Part shown: positions 8,508 to 16,812 of the stretch, one piece after another | How the letters are laid out: each line of letters opens with the position of its first letter | Numbering within the stretch: position 1 is the stretch's first letter | Source: Rothia uropygialis | GTDB taxonomy: Bacteria; Actinomycetota; Actinomycetes; Actinomycetales; Micrococcaceae | Assembly (NCBI RefSeq): GCF_004137765.1 | Contig: NZ_NOIS01000001.1 | Location: forward strand, 124,001 to 188,000 | DNA length: 64,000 nucleotides | Direction of reading: 5' to 3' | Notes under the pieces: model-generated | The model's database searches: none | Seen by the model: the letters and a program-made list of their open reading frames with translations, nothing else | Told to the model about the DNA's origin: nothing | Made by a program: the position numbers and the translations under genes

Positions 8508-9254
8508 TCATACGCTCGTGTAGCCACCGTCGATGATCATATTGGATCCGGTCACCATTGCGGCGTCGTCGGAGGCAAGATAGCCGACCATCGCGGCGAC
8601 CTCTCCGGGCAGTGCGAACCGGCCCGCCGGGATCTGCTCCTTGGCCCGCTCGCCCTTTTCCCCTGCCCAAGCTTTTTTGCCCAACGGCGTCTCGACAATC
8701 GTCGGGGAGACCGCATTGACCGTGACACCACGGGGCGCCCACTCGAGTGAGAGAACGCGGGTCAATCCCACGATTCCCGCTTTGGACGCACAATAGGCCG
8801 CGTGCTGGTCCAGCCCGACGACTGCCCCCTGCGAGGCGAGATTGACGATGCGCCCGTAGCCCGCTTCAGTCATGACGCGCCCGGCCGCTTGGGCCATGTA
8901 GAACGAGCCGTTCAGGTTGATGTCGATGGTCTTCTTCCAATCCTCGGCGGCGAGATCCGTTGCTGGATTGAGAAAGACCACGCCAGCGGAATTGACCAGG
9001 ATGTGCGGTGTGCCGAGCCGCTCGACGACGCCGTCGACCACACGGACCGCTTCCTGCGGATCCGAAAGATCGGCGCGGAACCCCGCGTGGCCTTCACCCG
9101 GGAGGGAGGCCAGGGCGGCGTCGAGTGCGGGCGAGACATCCACGCCGGCTATACACGCGCCTTTTTCGGCCAGGTGCTCGGCGATGGCCGCGCCGATACC
9201 GCTCGCGGCTCCCGTCACGATCGCGATCTTGCCGGCAAAAGATTTCTCGGTCAT
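8508..9254 (-). CDS. Short-chain polyol dehydrogenase/reductase (SDR)
   Basis: A 248-residue classical SDR. The cofactor motif TGAASGIG is at 14-21, NSAG at 88-91, and the catalytic residues are Asn113, Ser141, Tyr154 and Lys158 (AAYCASK). It resembles the D-threitol (DthD) and D-arabitol dehydrogenases of polyol clusters more than fatty-acid reductases, but the substrate is an inference from context. It lies 14 bases behind the FGGY kinase and forms a two-gene minus-strand operon with it. The pair would oxidise a polyol and phosphorylate the product. Confidence 0.82.
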   Translation of the reverse strand: MTEKSFAGKIAIVTGAASGIGAAIAEHLAEKGACIAGVDVSPALDAALASLPGEGHAGFRADLSDPQEAVRVVDGVVERLGTPHILVNSAGVVFLNPATDLAAEDWKKTIDINLNGSFYMAQAAGRVMTEAGYGRIVNLASQGAVVGLDQHAAYCASKAGIVGLTRVLSLEWAPRGVTVNAVSPTIVETPLGKKAWAGEKGERAKEQIPAGRFALPGEVAAMVGYLASDDAAMVTGSNMIIDGGYTSV

Positions 9255-9268
9255 TTCTACTCCTTGGG

Positions 9269-10771
9269 TTATTTGTCGGTCGGCGGGTCGGATACGCGGG
9301 CTTGCCCGCTGCCCAGCCCGGCCAAGTGATGCTGAATCTGCGCAGTCGCCTCGTACAGGCTGCGATAGTCCTCGTACAGGGCGTCATAGACGGGAATTTC
9401 GTGTGGCTCAATGACTTTTTCGACGGGGTTCCAATCGTCGAGATTCGCCACGACACCGAGCGTCTGGGCGGCCATGAAGGCGTCGCCGTATGCCGCCCCC
9501 ACGGTGTATCGATGGATGCGTTGAGGCCGCCCTGTGACGTCAGAGACGATCTGCGGCCAGAGGTCAGATCCGACCCCGCCGCCTGCGCAGGTAATGGATT
9601 CGATGCTCGCGCCTGCTTTCTCCATAACCTCGATATTGTGTCGGACGGCGAAGGCCGTGGCCTCGAGGAGAGACCGGTACACATGCCCGCGGCCGTGCTC
9701 GACGGTGAGCCCGATCATCACGCCTCGCGCGTCGGGGTCCTGGATGGGTGTACGCTCTCCCGCGAAGTACGGCAATGTCAGAAGGCCCTCCGCCCCTGGA
9801 CTGACCTGCTCGGCGGCCTCGATGAGCCGCGCGTAGTCTTGGACTCCGGAAATGTTCCGAAACCACTGGGTGAGCGCCCCCGACGTGGCCAATCCGCCCG
9901 CGAGGTTGCGGGTACCTCGTCGAGTTCCGGTCGTTCCCCACATGGCCGAGTGGCGGAGGCGCTCACGGGAATTGGCTATGAGGAAGAGCGTGGTTCCATA
10001 CATCAGGAACAGCTCGCCGTCGTCGGTGGCTCCAACCGATTCCTGCTCTGACCAAGCGTCGATACTGCCGAAAATCACCGGGATGCCCTCTTCGAGTTCG
10101 GGCAAATCCTCGACGAGGCGCGTCCGAGAGCAAATATCGTTGCTCCAGCCGAGCCGGGGCATTTCCACGCCGGCGGCGAAGCGTTCGGACATCTCGGTGT
10201 CCCATTCCTGGGTTTCAGGGTCATACAGGGGCGTGCATTGGCTCGCGGAGTGACGATCCAGAACGTATTCGCCCGTCAGATGCTGGATGATCCAACTGGA
10301 CGGCATGTAGAAGCGGACACCCTCGGCAAATGCTTCCGGGTATCTCTTAGCGAACCACAAGAGTTTGGGGCCGCCCGCCTGGGACGTGAGCTGGGAATCG
10401 AAATGCTTGAGGATTTCCAGTTGTCCGAGCTCCGCGGCGATTTCCTCAATCTCTTCCCGTGCCCGGTAGTCCACCCCGTAGAGGGCAGCCGGAGCGATCG
10501 GCGCGTCACCGGTCGCGACGCCGATGCATGGGCCCATCCCGGAGACGCCGATGCCTCGGACCTGCACAGGGTTGCTACGGAGGAGATCCGCGTAGAGTTC
10601 CCGGAATTCACTCCACCAGATGTTCATGTCCATTTGGACGGCGCCGTTGGGCAATCGTTCGACCTCGTGCTCAAGCGTTCGTGAGTCGAGGACATCGCCC
10701 TCGGGAGAGACCAGAACCGCCTTGGTACTGGATGTGCCGACGTCAAGACCGAAGAACGCAGAAGCTGCCAT
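9269..10771 (-). CDS. FGGY-family carbohydrate kinase
   Basis: A 500-residue kinase. The N-terminal motif FFGLDVGTSSTKAVL is typical of the FGGY fold. The C-terminal half has YFAGERTP and a glycine-rich ATP site, CAGGGVGSD. It differs clearly from the xylulokinase at 7049, so a second sugar (for example L-xylulose, ribulose, erythritol or another polyol-derived ketose) is likely. The ATG at 10771 is preceded by GGAG at very short spacing. An upstream GTG (10795) in frame is possible and would add 8 residues. It is the first gene of the operon with the SDR. Substrate not determinable by eye. Confidence 0.82.
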   Translation of the reverse strand: MAASAFFGLDVGTSSTKAVLVSPEGDVLDSRTLEHEVERLPNGAVQMDMNIWWSEFRELYADLLRSNPVQVRGIGVSGMGPCIGVATGDAPIAPAALYGVDYRAREEIEEIAAELGQLEILKHFDSQLTSQAGGPKLLWFAKRYPEAFAEGVRFYMPSSWIIQHLTGEYVLDRHSASQCTPLYDPETQEWDTEMSERFAAGVEMPRLGWSNDICSRTRLVEDLPELEEGIPVIFGSIDAWSEQESVGATDDGELFLMYGTTLFLIANSRERLRHSAMWGTTGTRRGTRNLAGGLATSGALTQWFRNISGVQDYARLIEAAEQVSPGAEGLLTLPYFAGERTPIQDPDARGVMIGLTVEHGRGHVYRSLLEATAFAVRHNIEVMEKAGASIESITCAGGGVGSDLWPQIVSDVTGRPQRIHRYTVGAAYGDAFMAAQTLGVVANLDDWNPVEKVIEPHEIPVYDALYEDYRSLYEATAQIQHHLAGLGSGQARVSDPPTDK

Positions 10772-10789
10772 GTACTCCATATTGGTACA
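10771..10789. promoter_or_regulatory. Inverted repeat at the FGGY kinase start
   Basis: TGTAC (10771-10775) and GTACA (10785-10789) form a 5+9+5 inverted repeat right over the kinase start region. It differs from the ACATATGT operators of the plus-strand operon. It may be an operator, but a short repeat like this can arise by chance. Confidence 0.25.
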
Positions 10790-10828
10790 GATCACATCGC
10801 AGGGCCATTCAGGCGACGGTTTGTATCG

Positions 10829-11521
10829 CTATCCGTTTCCCTTGATCCAATCGGAATCGTAAAGATCCCGGCTTTGGCCGCTGTCTTTGGCACGACGGCG
10901 TTCGGCATAGTCCGTCTCGCGGAGAATTGCGTCGTCGTGATCGGGCGTGCTCCACAGGCCCAGAGCAATGAGGCCGGCGGACAGGCTCGCTAGGAGGAGA
11001 AACAGGAACCCCAACTCGGACCACATCACGACGTGATTGCGCACGAGAACAGTGTCGGAGCCCTCCATCCAACGAGGGACCATGTAGCTGACCACGAAGA
11101 ATGCGGCGCTGAGAACGACCATGATCACAGGGGCCCAGAACCATCGGCTCACGTAGCGCGTGGGTTTGCGGCCCTCTTGGTCTCGGAAGGCCGGTGCCAG
11201 ACGCCAGCGCACGGACACAAGCCCCGCGATGCCTACCGATAACGGGGCGATCCCCACAAACGCCCAGCGAGGATGCGAGGCCGCAACGAGCCCGAAGATC
11301 ATGAGAATGCCGAGCATGCAGCTGGCGAAGGAGAGTCCACCGGCCATTCGCCGGTACGCGGTGGCGCGGGCTCGGAGGCTTTGGAGCCCCCGTGGCTCGG
11401 ACTGTTCGTCGGTTGAGGAAAGCATTGAGCCAGTCCACTCGGACTCAGGGATTCTGATGCCGTAGGTGGGAGCCTCGTATTCGCCTTCCGGGCCGTTTGT
11501 GGCATCTCGGGTGCTGCTCAT
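10829..11521 (-). CDS. Hypothetical four-helix membrane protein
   Basis: A 230-residue protein I cannot assign to a named family. A hydrophilic N-terminus of about 70 residues is followed by hydrophobic segments near 76-98, 103-120, 148-168 and 186-208, then a charged tail ending in DWIKGNG. ATG 11521 is chosen because GGAGG lies 8 bases upstream; the longer frame has no such signal. It ends only 57 bases before the kinase start on the same strand, so read-through into the kinase-SDR operon is possible. No enzyme motif is visible. Confidence 0.7.
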   Translation of the reverse strand: MSSTRDATNGPEGEYEAPTYGIRIPESEWTGSMLSSTDEQSEPRGLQSLRARATAYRRMAGGLSFASCMLGILMIFGLVAASHPRWAFVGIAPLSVGIAGLVSVRWRLAPAFRDQEGRKPTRYVSRWFWAPVIMVVLSAAFFVVSYMVPRWMEGSDTVLVRNHVVMWSELGFLFLLLASLSAGLIALGLWSTPDHDDAILRETDYAERRRAKDSGQSRDLYDSDWIKGNG

Positions 11522-11700
11522 GACCGGAACCTCCCTTCGACCGTCTGTGACATTCCAGAACGTCGTGGACATCCTGTCTTTCCATGGTAGGCCGGTTGAC
11601 GGTGGGTTGTAACCCGGTGGCCGGTACCCGGTAGAGAACTCGATTTTCAGGATCGACTCAGCTCGGGTGCACCAAAAATTCAGAAGGGTTGGTTAGCCTG

Positions 11701-11761
11701 ACAAGGCAACACCCGGCGATTCGAGGAAGTGCGAGCCTCGAATCGCCGGGTGTTGCCTTGT
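11701..11761. terminator. Perfect 26-bp hairpin terminator
   Basis: The arms 11701-11726 and 11736-11761 match over all 26 bases around a 9-base loop. This is unusually long and perfect. It lies 32 bases beyond the stop of the minus-strand HAD gene, and so terminates it. T-rich bases flank the left side (leftward transcription meets no long U-run). Confidence 0.75.
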
Positions 11762-11792
11762 TAAACGGCGATCCGAGTATGCCGGGTCCGTC

Positions 11793-12527
11793 CTAGCCCG
11801 AAGTTCCCAGCCAGGTACGCATGCGCTCACGGAAGTCGGGGTCTTCGAAGCTCGACGTCGCAAAGTGCGCTGGGGGAGCAGCGGTGACGTCCTCGGCGAG
11901 GGCGACAACCCGGGTCCCGGCCGCAACGGCCGCCGCGGCGCCTGGGCCGGAATCTTCGAATGTCAGTGCGCGCTCGCACGAGCCCTGGAGCTCCTTCACT
12001 GCCTTCACGTACATATCTGGTTCAGGTTTGCCGTAAGGCACGTCGTCGCAGGAAACCCATGTTCCCAGGAAACGCTTGAACCCCGTGGTCTCCAGCTTGG
12101 CGTCGAGAATTGCTCGTGTGGAATTGGAGGCGACTCCGACGGGCAGCACCTCGGAACACTCGCGGACTAGCTCCATTGCCCCCGGAATGAGATCGACTCC
12201 CTGTTCGATGCGTTGAACGTCCAAGTCGGACAGCAGTGACAGGATCTCCGATCCGCGACCTTCGATCTCCGCCTGCTGCGCAGTGTCGGGCAGCTCTTCA
12301 CGGGCTAGGGCCTCGGCGATCGTCGAGGCGGGCAGGGCAGTCAGTTTGTCGGCGAGGATTTGGGGGCTGTCCAGTCCGAGGTCGTGGCTGACCCGGGCTA
12401 TGGTCGCAACCCATGATTTTTCGGTGTCCATGAGGACTCCGTCGCAATCGAAAACCACGGCGGTCGGAGTCCAGTCGGTGGGGAAAGTGGATCGGCTCAA
12501 GGGGGCGGATCGGCGAGTGAAAGTCAT
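11793..12527 (-). CDS. HAD-superfamily sugar-phosphate phosphatase
   Basis: A 244-residue haloacid-dehalogenase-fold hydrolase of the beta-phosphoglucomutase/phosphatase type. Motif I is VVFDCDGVLMDT with nucleophile Asp27 and acid Asp29. Motif II is VASNST. Motif III/IV is the lysine of YGKPEPDMY followed by the acidic FEDSGPG. It would dephosphorylate a small phosphorylated sugar or related metabolite. A weak GAAGG lies before ATG 12527. The position between the polyol island and the iron operon gives no firm clue to substrate. Confidence 0.8.
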   Translation of the reverse strand: MTFTRRSAPLSRSTFPTDWTPTAVVFDCDGVLMDTEKSWVATIARVSHDLGLDSPQILADKLTALPASTIAEALAREELPDTAQQAEIEGRGSEILSLLSDLDVQRIEQGVDLIPGAMELVRECSEVLPVGVASNSTRAILDAKLETTGFKRFLGTWVSCDDVPYGKPEPDMYVKAVKELQGSCERALTFEDSGPGAAAAVAAGTRVVALAEDVTAAPPAHFATSSFEDPDFRERMRTWLGTSG

Positions 12528-12630
12528 ACCTTCATCCTTCCAGGATGAAGCCCTCCGTGCGAGCGGAGGTTGTCAAGGCTATCCGTCAGCAACCGGATGC
12601 CGGCATCTCGGCGGATATACCCTTTTCGTC

Positions 12631-12688
12631 ATAATTACCTATGCTAATTATGCCCGGGCCATAGTATGATGAGGCTTGCCTTAGATCA
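12631..12688 (+). promoter_or_regulatory. Iron-responsive promoter with IdeR/DtxR-like box
   Basis: The stretch 12670-12688 (TGAGGCTTGCCTTAGATCA) matches most positions of the actinobacterial IdeR/DtxR consensus TWAGGTWAGSCTWACCTWA, best in its left two thirds. A near-perfect -10, TATGAT (12665-12670), touches it. Just upstream is an AT-rich inverted repeat, ATAATTA-N7-TAATTAT (12631-12651). Iron-loaded IdeR bound here would block initiation of the siderophore operon (established logic for this family; binding itself not shown). Confidence 0.6.
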
Positions 12689-12797
12689 TCGGCGAATTGG
12701 CGCCTGACTAAGCATCCTCATCGATACTTGAACCCTCGTGGTTCGGACCCATTTGGGGGCGATTCGAGCCCCAGCTTCATAGGAGATAAAACACATT

Positions 12798-13859
12798 ATG
12801 GTTTCCATTTCTCGTGGCACCTTCCTGAAGGCGGCCGCCGCTTCGGCTGCCGCGCTCGCTCTTGCTGGTTGCTCGACGGGTTCCAACGACAACAAGGATT
12901 CTTCGTCCGCCGGAGGGTCGTCCTCCGCCGATGCCGACGCCTTCCCCGTAACCCTTGAGTCGTCGTTCGGTGAAACCACAATCGAATCCGAGCCCAAGAA
13001 AATTGTCGGCCTTGGATGGATCAACGCCGAGATCGTGCTCGCCCTGGGTGTAGTGCCGATCGGGTCGGGTTATGTGGGTTGGGGCGAGAACGACAACCAC
13101 TCGACCGACTGGTTCGACGACAAGGTCAAGGAGCTCGGCGGAGAGCTGCCCACTCGCTTCTCGGAAACCGATGGGACCAATTTCGAGGAGATCGCCAAGC
13201 TCTCACCGGATCTCATCGTGGCCGCGGTCGGCAGCATGGACCAGGAGACCTTCGACAAGCTCAAGGAAATCGCTCCCGTGGTTGTCTACAGCAAGGACCA
13301 CAAGGACGGCTGGATGGTCCCGTGGCAGGACTCGACCCGCACCATCGGGAAGGCGCTGGGGCGAAGCTCCGCCGCCGAAGACGTGGTCAAGAAGGTCGAA
13401 TCCAAGTTGAGCGACGAGGCCGGCAAATACGGACAGCTCAAGGACGCGACCTTCGTGGCATCCAATCTTTCCGTGTCCGAGGCACAGCCTACGATCAGCG
13501 TCTACACGGAAGGCGATGGTCGCGTGAACTTCCTGCAGACCCTCGGCATGAAGATGTCCGATGCCGCCAAGTCCGTCAAGGCGGAGACTTTCTACGGCAC
13601 CTGGTCCAATGAGCGCGCATCAGAGCTGAGCTCGGACATGCTGTACTCGTGGGTCGATTCGGCCGAAAGCATCGAAAAGATCAAGTCCAATGATGTCCTC
13701 AAGCAAATTCCCGCAGTGGCCAAGGATGCGGCTGTTCTGGATTACGACAAGAAGCAGGGCCTCGGCATGGGCAATACCCCGTTGGGTATCGAATGGCTCC
13801 TGGACGAGACCGATTTCGTCAAGCAGATCGCCGACGCCGTGACGAACGGCAAGAAGTAG
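12798..13859 (+). CDS. Iron-siderophore ABC transporter, substrate-binding lipoprotein
   Basis: A 353-residue lipoprotein. The signal peptide ends in the lipobox LALAGC with lipidated Cys25, and a Ser/Asp-rich linker follows. The rest is a type III periplasmic-binding fold of the FecB/FhuD kind, with ETTIESEPKKIVGLG near the start and PLGIEWLLDET near the end. It would capture ferric siderophore outside the membrane and hand it to the two permeases that follow. AGGAG lies ahead of ATG 12798. It is the first gene of a five-gene operon under the IdeR-like box. Confidence 0.88.
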   Translation: MVSISRGTFLKAAAASAAALALAGCSTGSNDNKDSSSAGGSSSADADAFPVTLESSFGETTIESEPKKIVGLGWINAEIVLALGVVPIGSGYVGWGENDNHSTDWFDDKVKELGGELPTRFSETDGTNFEEIAKLSPDLIVAAVGSMDQETFDKLKEIAPVVVYSKDHKDGWMVPWQDSTRTIGKALGRSSAAEDVVKKVESKLSDEAGKYGQLKDATFVASNLSVSEAQPTISVYTEGDGRVNFLQTLGMKMSDAAKSVKAETFYGTWSNERASELSSDMLYSWVDSAESIEKIKSNDVLKQIPAVAKDAAVLDYDKKQGLGMGNTPLGIEWLLDETDFVKQIADAVTNGKK

Positions 13860-13871
13860 TTCGAATCGTTG

Positions 13872-14912
13872 ATGTCCACAGCAGTCGAACCCGTTCGACA
13901 CAGTACGCCGGCCAAACAGCGGTCCCGCAGGGGCGCGGTCCTGGTCGGCGTACTCGCCCTTTTTGTCATAGCACTCCTGGGATCCCTGTTCATCGGCTCC
14001 AAGCCGGTCAATCCGGTCTCCGCGCTTGACGCTCTCCTCGATCCCAGCGCGGGCTCCCCGGAATCCGTCATCATGTCCGGTCGTCTCAGCCGGACCGTCA
14101 TCGGAGTCGTGATCGGCGCCGTCCTCGCGACCGCCGGCGCCGCGATGCAGGGTGTCACCCGCAACCCACTGGGCGATCCTGCGATTCTCGGTATCAATTC
14201 CGGGGCTACATGCTTCGTCGTTCTCGGAATCGCCCTCGTGGGCGCTTCAGGTGCCGCGGCCTACGCGGTGTGGGCGCTGGTCGGTGCCGCTTTCGCGGCA
14301 GTCCTGGTGTATGCCATCGCAAGCATGGGTCGGGAAGGGGCGACGCCGATCAAGCTGGCCTTGGTGGGCGCGGCCTTCAGTGCGGGCGCGATGTCCGTGA
14401 CGAACGCCTTGATCCTGCAAGGACAGGAAACCCTGGACGAATTCCGTCACTGGCAGATCGGTTCCCTCTCCCGGGCGACCTACGGTGATCTGCTGACGAT
14501 TCTGCCCTTGATCGCGCTCGGCCTCGTGCTGACCGTGGGCCTTGCCTCCTCGATCAACAACTTTGCTTTGGGCGACGACATGGCGAAGTCCTTGGGCGAG
14601 AAAGTCGCCCTCAAGAGATTCGTCATCTTCGTGGGAATCACTGCCTTGTGCGGAAGTGCGGTTGCCCTCGCCGGGCCGATTGCGTTCCTCGGCCTCATGA
14701 TTCCGCATGCTCTGCGTGCGGTGATCGGCCCCGATTACCGGTGGATCATGCCCTTGAGCTTGTTCGCCGGCCCCGTCGTCCTGCTGTGGGCCGACGTCGT
14801 CGGGCGAGTCCTTCTGCCGCCCACGGAAATCGAGGTCGGCGTGACCATGGCGATCGTCGGGGTCCCGATATTCATCTACCTCATTCGTTCACGGAAGGCG
14901 GTCAACCTATGA
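13872..14912 (+). CDS. Iron-siderophore ABC transporter permease 1 (FecCD family)
   Basis: A 346-residue, mostly hydrophobic protein of about nine or ten helices. The FecCD signatures are GAAMQGVTRNPLGDPAILGINSG near 88-110 and GPIAFLGLMIPHALRAVIGPD near 265-290, the latter contacting the ATPase. It forms a heterodimeric channel with the next gene. It starts 12 bases behind the binding protein with no clear ribosome binding site, so translation is probably coupled. A TTG directly before the ATG is an alternative start. Confidence 0.9.
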   Translation: MSTAVEPVRHSTPAKQRSRRGAVLVGVLALFVIALLGSLFIGSKPVNPVSALDALLDPSAGSPESVIMSGRLSRTVIGVVIGAVLATAGAAMQGVTRNPLGDPAILGINSGATCFVVLGIALVGASGAAAYAVWALVGAAFAAVLVYAIASMGREGATPIKLALVGAAFSAGAMSVTNALILQGQETLDEFRHWQIGSLSRATYGDLLTILPLIALGLVLTVGLASSINNFALGDDMAKSLGEKVALKRFVIFVGITALCGSAVALAGPIAFLGLMIPHALRAVIGPDYRWIMPLSLFAGPVVLLWADVVGRVLLPPTEIEVGVTMAIVGVPIFIYLIRSRKAVNL

Positions 14913-15985
14913 GCGTCACCGTCAAAGACCGGACCGAGAGGAAGTCGGAAGAAACCCTGGCCTACGACGTGGCTACGATGCGACGCCGCAGAGCCGCGCG
15001 ACCTGTCGTGGCAGTCGTCGCTCTCGCCGTGGCCCTGATGTGCGCGATCGCGGCCCGGGTCCTCCTCGGTACCTACACCGTCACAATTCCTGACTTCTTC
15101 TCGATTCTTTCCGGCAAGACCATTCCGGGTGCTGCCGGTGCGAAGTTCATCGTTCTGCAAGACAAGCTTCCCCACGCAATTCTGGGGACCTTCGCGGGGC
15201 TCGCCTTCGGCTCCGCCGGAGCAATCTTCCAACTGCTCCTCCGCAACCCTCTGGCCAGCCCGGACATTATCGGGGTCAATTCTTCCGCAAGCCTCGGGGC
15301 TATCGTCGCGGTTTCCTTGTTCGGCGCGGCCGGAACCGGGATGGCCGTGGGCGGTCTGATCGGCGCCGTGGTGTGCGTGGTCGTGATCTTCAGCCTGTCC
15401 ATCGGGCGGGAAGGGATGGTCGGCAACCGCTTCATCCTGATCGGCCTCGGCATATCAGTCCTCGCGGTGGCCCTGGCCAATTACCTGCTATCTCGCGTGA
15501 ACATCTACAAAGCTGCGGATGCCGCAATCTGGCTGACCGGCTCGCTCGGGTCCGCTAATTGGCAGCGAATCTCGATGCTTGGCGTCGTGCTGATGATCGT
15601 GCTGCCCCTGATCGCAATCTTCTCCAAGAACCTTCATTCCCTGGAGGTGGGAGACGAACTGGCCTCGGGGCTCGGCGTTCCCGTGACCATGACCAGGTGG
15701 CTCTACGTGGCTTTGGCCGTTGCGTTGGTGGCCTTCGCGGTCGCCATGACGGGGCCGATCACCTTCGTCGCATTCGTGTCCGGGCCGATTGCCCGCAAAT
15801 GCGTGGGCGGCAGACACTCCGTGACTGCTTCCGCGATCATCGGCGCGACCATCGTTGTCCTGGCCGACTTCGTCGCGGCAAATCTGATTCCGGGCGGTCG
15901 GCTCCCCGTCGGCGTCGTGACCGGCATCGTGGGTGCGCCCATTCTGCTGTGGCTGGTCGCCGCAGCCCAGAAAGAGAGGTCCTGA
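14909..15985 (+). CDS. Iron-siderophore ABC transporter permease 2 (FecCD family)
   Basis: A 358-residue paralogue of the preceding permease. It has a longer cytoplasmic N-terminus (about 35 residues) and the motifs GSAGAIFQLLLRNPLASPDII and GPITFVAFVSGPIARKCVGG. Its ATG overlaps the upstream stop (ATGA, 14909-14912), a classic sign of translational coupling and equal dosage of the two permease halves. The frame extends further upstream, but that part is out of frame with permease 1 and not coding. Confidence 0.9.
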   Translation: MSVTVKDRTERKSEETLAYDVATMRRRRAARPVVAVVALAVALMCAIAARVLLGTYTVTIPDFFSILSGKTIPGAAGAKFIVLQDKLPHAILGTFAGLAFGSAGAIFQLLLRNPLASPDIIGVNSSASLGAIVAVSLFGAAGTGMAVGGLIGAVVCVVVIFSLSIGREGMVGNRFILIGLGISVLAVALANYLLSRVNIYKAADAAIWLTGSLGSANWQRISMLGVVLMIVLPLIAIFSKNLHSLEVGDELASGLGVPVTMTRWLYVALAVALVAFAVAMTGPITFVAFVSGPIARKCVGGRHSVTASAIIGATIVVLADFVAANLIPGGRLPVGVVTGIVGAPILLWLVAAAQKERS

Positions 15986-15990
15986 TCCTT

Positions 15991-16812
15991 ATGGCCAAAG
16001 TCCGTCCTTCTTCTTCTTCCCAACAGCTGCGTCTGTGCGCGGAATCGCTGACTCTCAATTACGGTGGCCGCAACATCGTCGAGAACCTGGACTTCGAGGT
16101 CCCTGCCGGCCAGGTTACCGCGATCATTGGCCCTAACGGATGCGGCAAGTCCACGCTGCTGCGCGGGTTCTCTCGTTTGCTCAAGCCCGCCGGTGGTCGA
16201 GTTCACCTCGATTCCAAAGACCTGTCCAAGTATGGCTCGCGAGACTTCGCACGTCGCGTGGGGCTGCTCCCGCAGCACCCGGTGGCGCCGGACGGAATCA
16301 CGGTCGCCGACCTCGTATCCCGAGGGAGATATCCCTATCAGGGCATGTTTTCCAAAGCATCCCGTGAGGACGACGCCGCAGTCGCCTGGGCGCTGGAAGC
16401 AACGCATACCGATCAGCTTGCCGAGATTCCCGTCGCTGAGCTTTCGGGCGGGCAACGCCAACGCGTGTGGATTGCAATGGCCCTGGCTCAGGAAACCGAT
16501 GTCCTTCTCCTCGACGAGCCGACCACGTACCTCGACCTCGCTCACCAGGTGGACCTGGTCGACCTCGTGGTGGACCTGAATCGCGCGAGGGGAACCACGA
16601 TGGTTCTGGTCCTTCACGAGCTGAACTTGGCAGCGCGTTGCGCAGACCACCTTGTGGCCATGAAGGACGGCGAGATCAAGATGGCGGGTCGGCCGGCTGA
16701 GGTCTTGACTCGAGAGAATTTGGCCGATGTCTTCGGCCTCGACGCGGTCGTGAGCCCGGATGAGGGTGGGTCACCCGTCGTCGTGCCGACTCCCAGAAAG
16801 GAACTGGTATGA
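15991..16812 (+). CDS. Iron-siderophore ABC transporter ATP-binding protein (FepC/FecE type)
   Basis: A 273-residue ABC ATPase. Walker A is at 47-55 (GPNGCGKST), the Q-loop at LLPQHP, the signature LSGGQRQRVW at 151-160, Walker B VLLLDEPT at 171-178, and the switch histidine in LVLHELN. It energises import through the two FecCD permeases. It starts 5 bases after the second permease. The C-terminus (VVSPDEGGSPVVVPTPRK) has the extension typical of this subfamily. Confidence 0.92.
   Translation: MAKVRPSSSSQQLRLCAESLTLNYGGRNIVENLDFEVPAGQVTAIIGPNGCGKSTLLRGFSRLLKPAGGRVHLDSKDLSKYGSRDFARRVGLLPQHPVAPDGITVADLVSRGRYPYQGMFSKASREDDAAVAWALEATHTDQLAEIPVAELSGGQRQRVWIAMALAQETDVLLLDEPTTYLDLAHQVDLVDLVVDLNRARGTTMVLVLHELNLAARCADHLVAMKDGEIKMAGRPAEVLTRENLADVFGLDAVVSPDEGGSPVVVPTPRKELV

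Noticed and set aside
7433-8527. 364-codon antisense frame in xylB
   Set aside because: It is a shadow of the FGGY kinase and overlaps the terminator hairpin.
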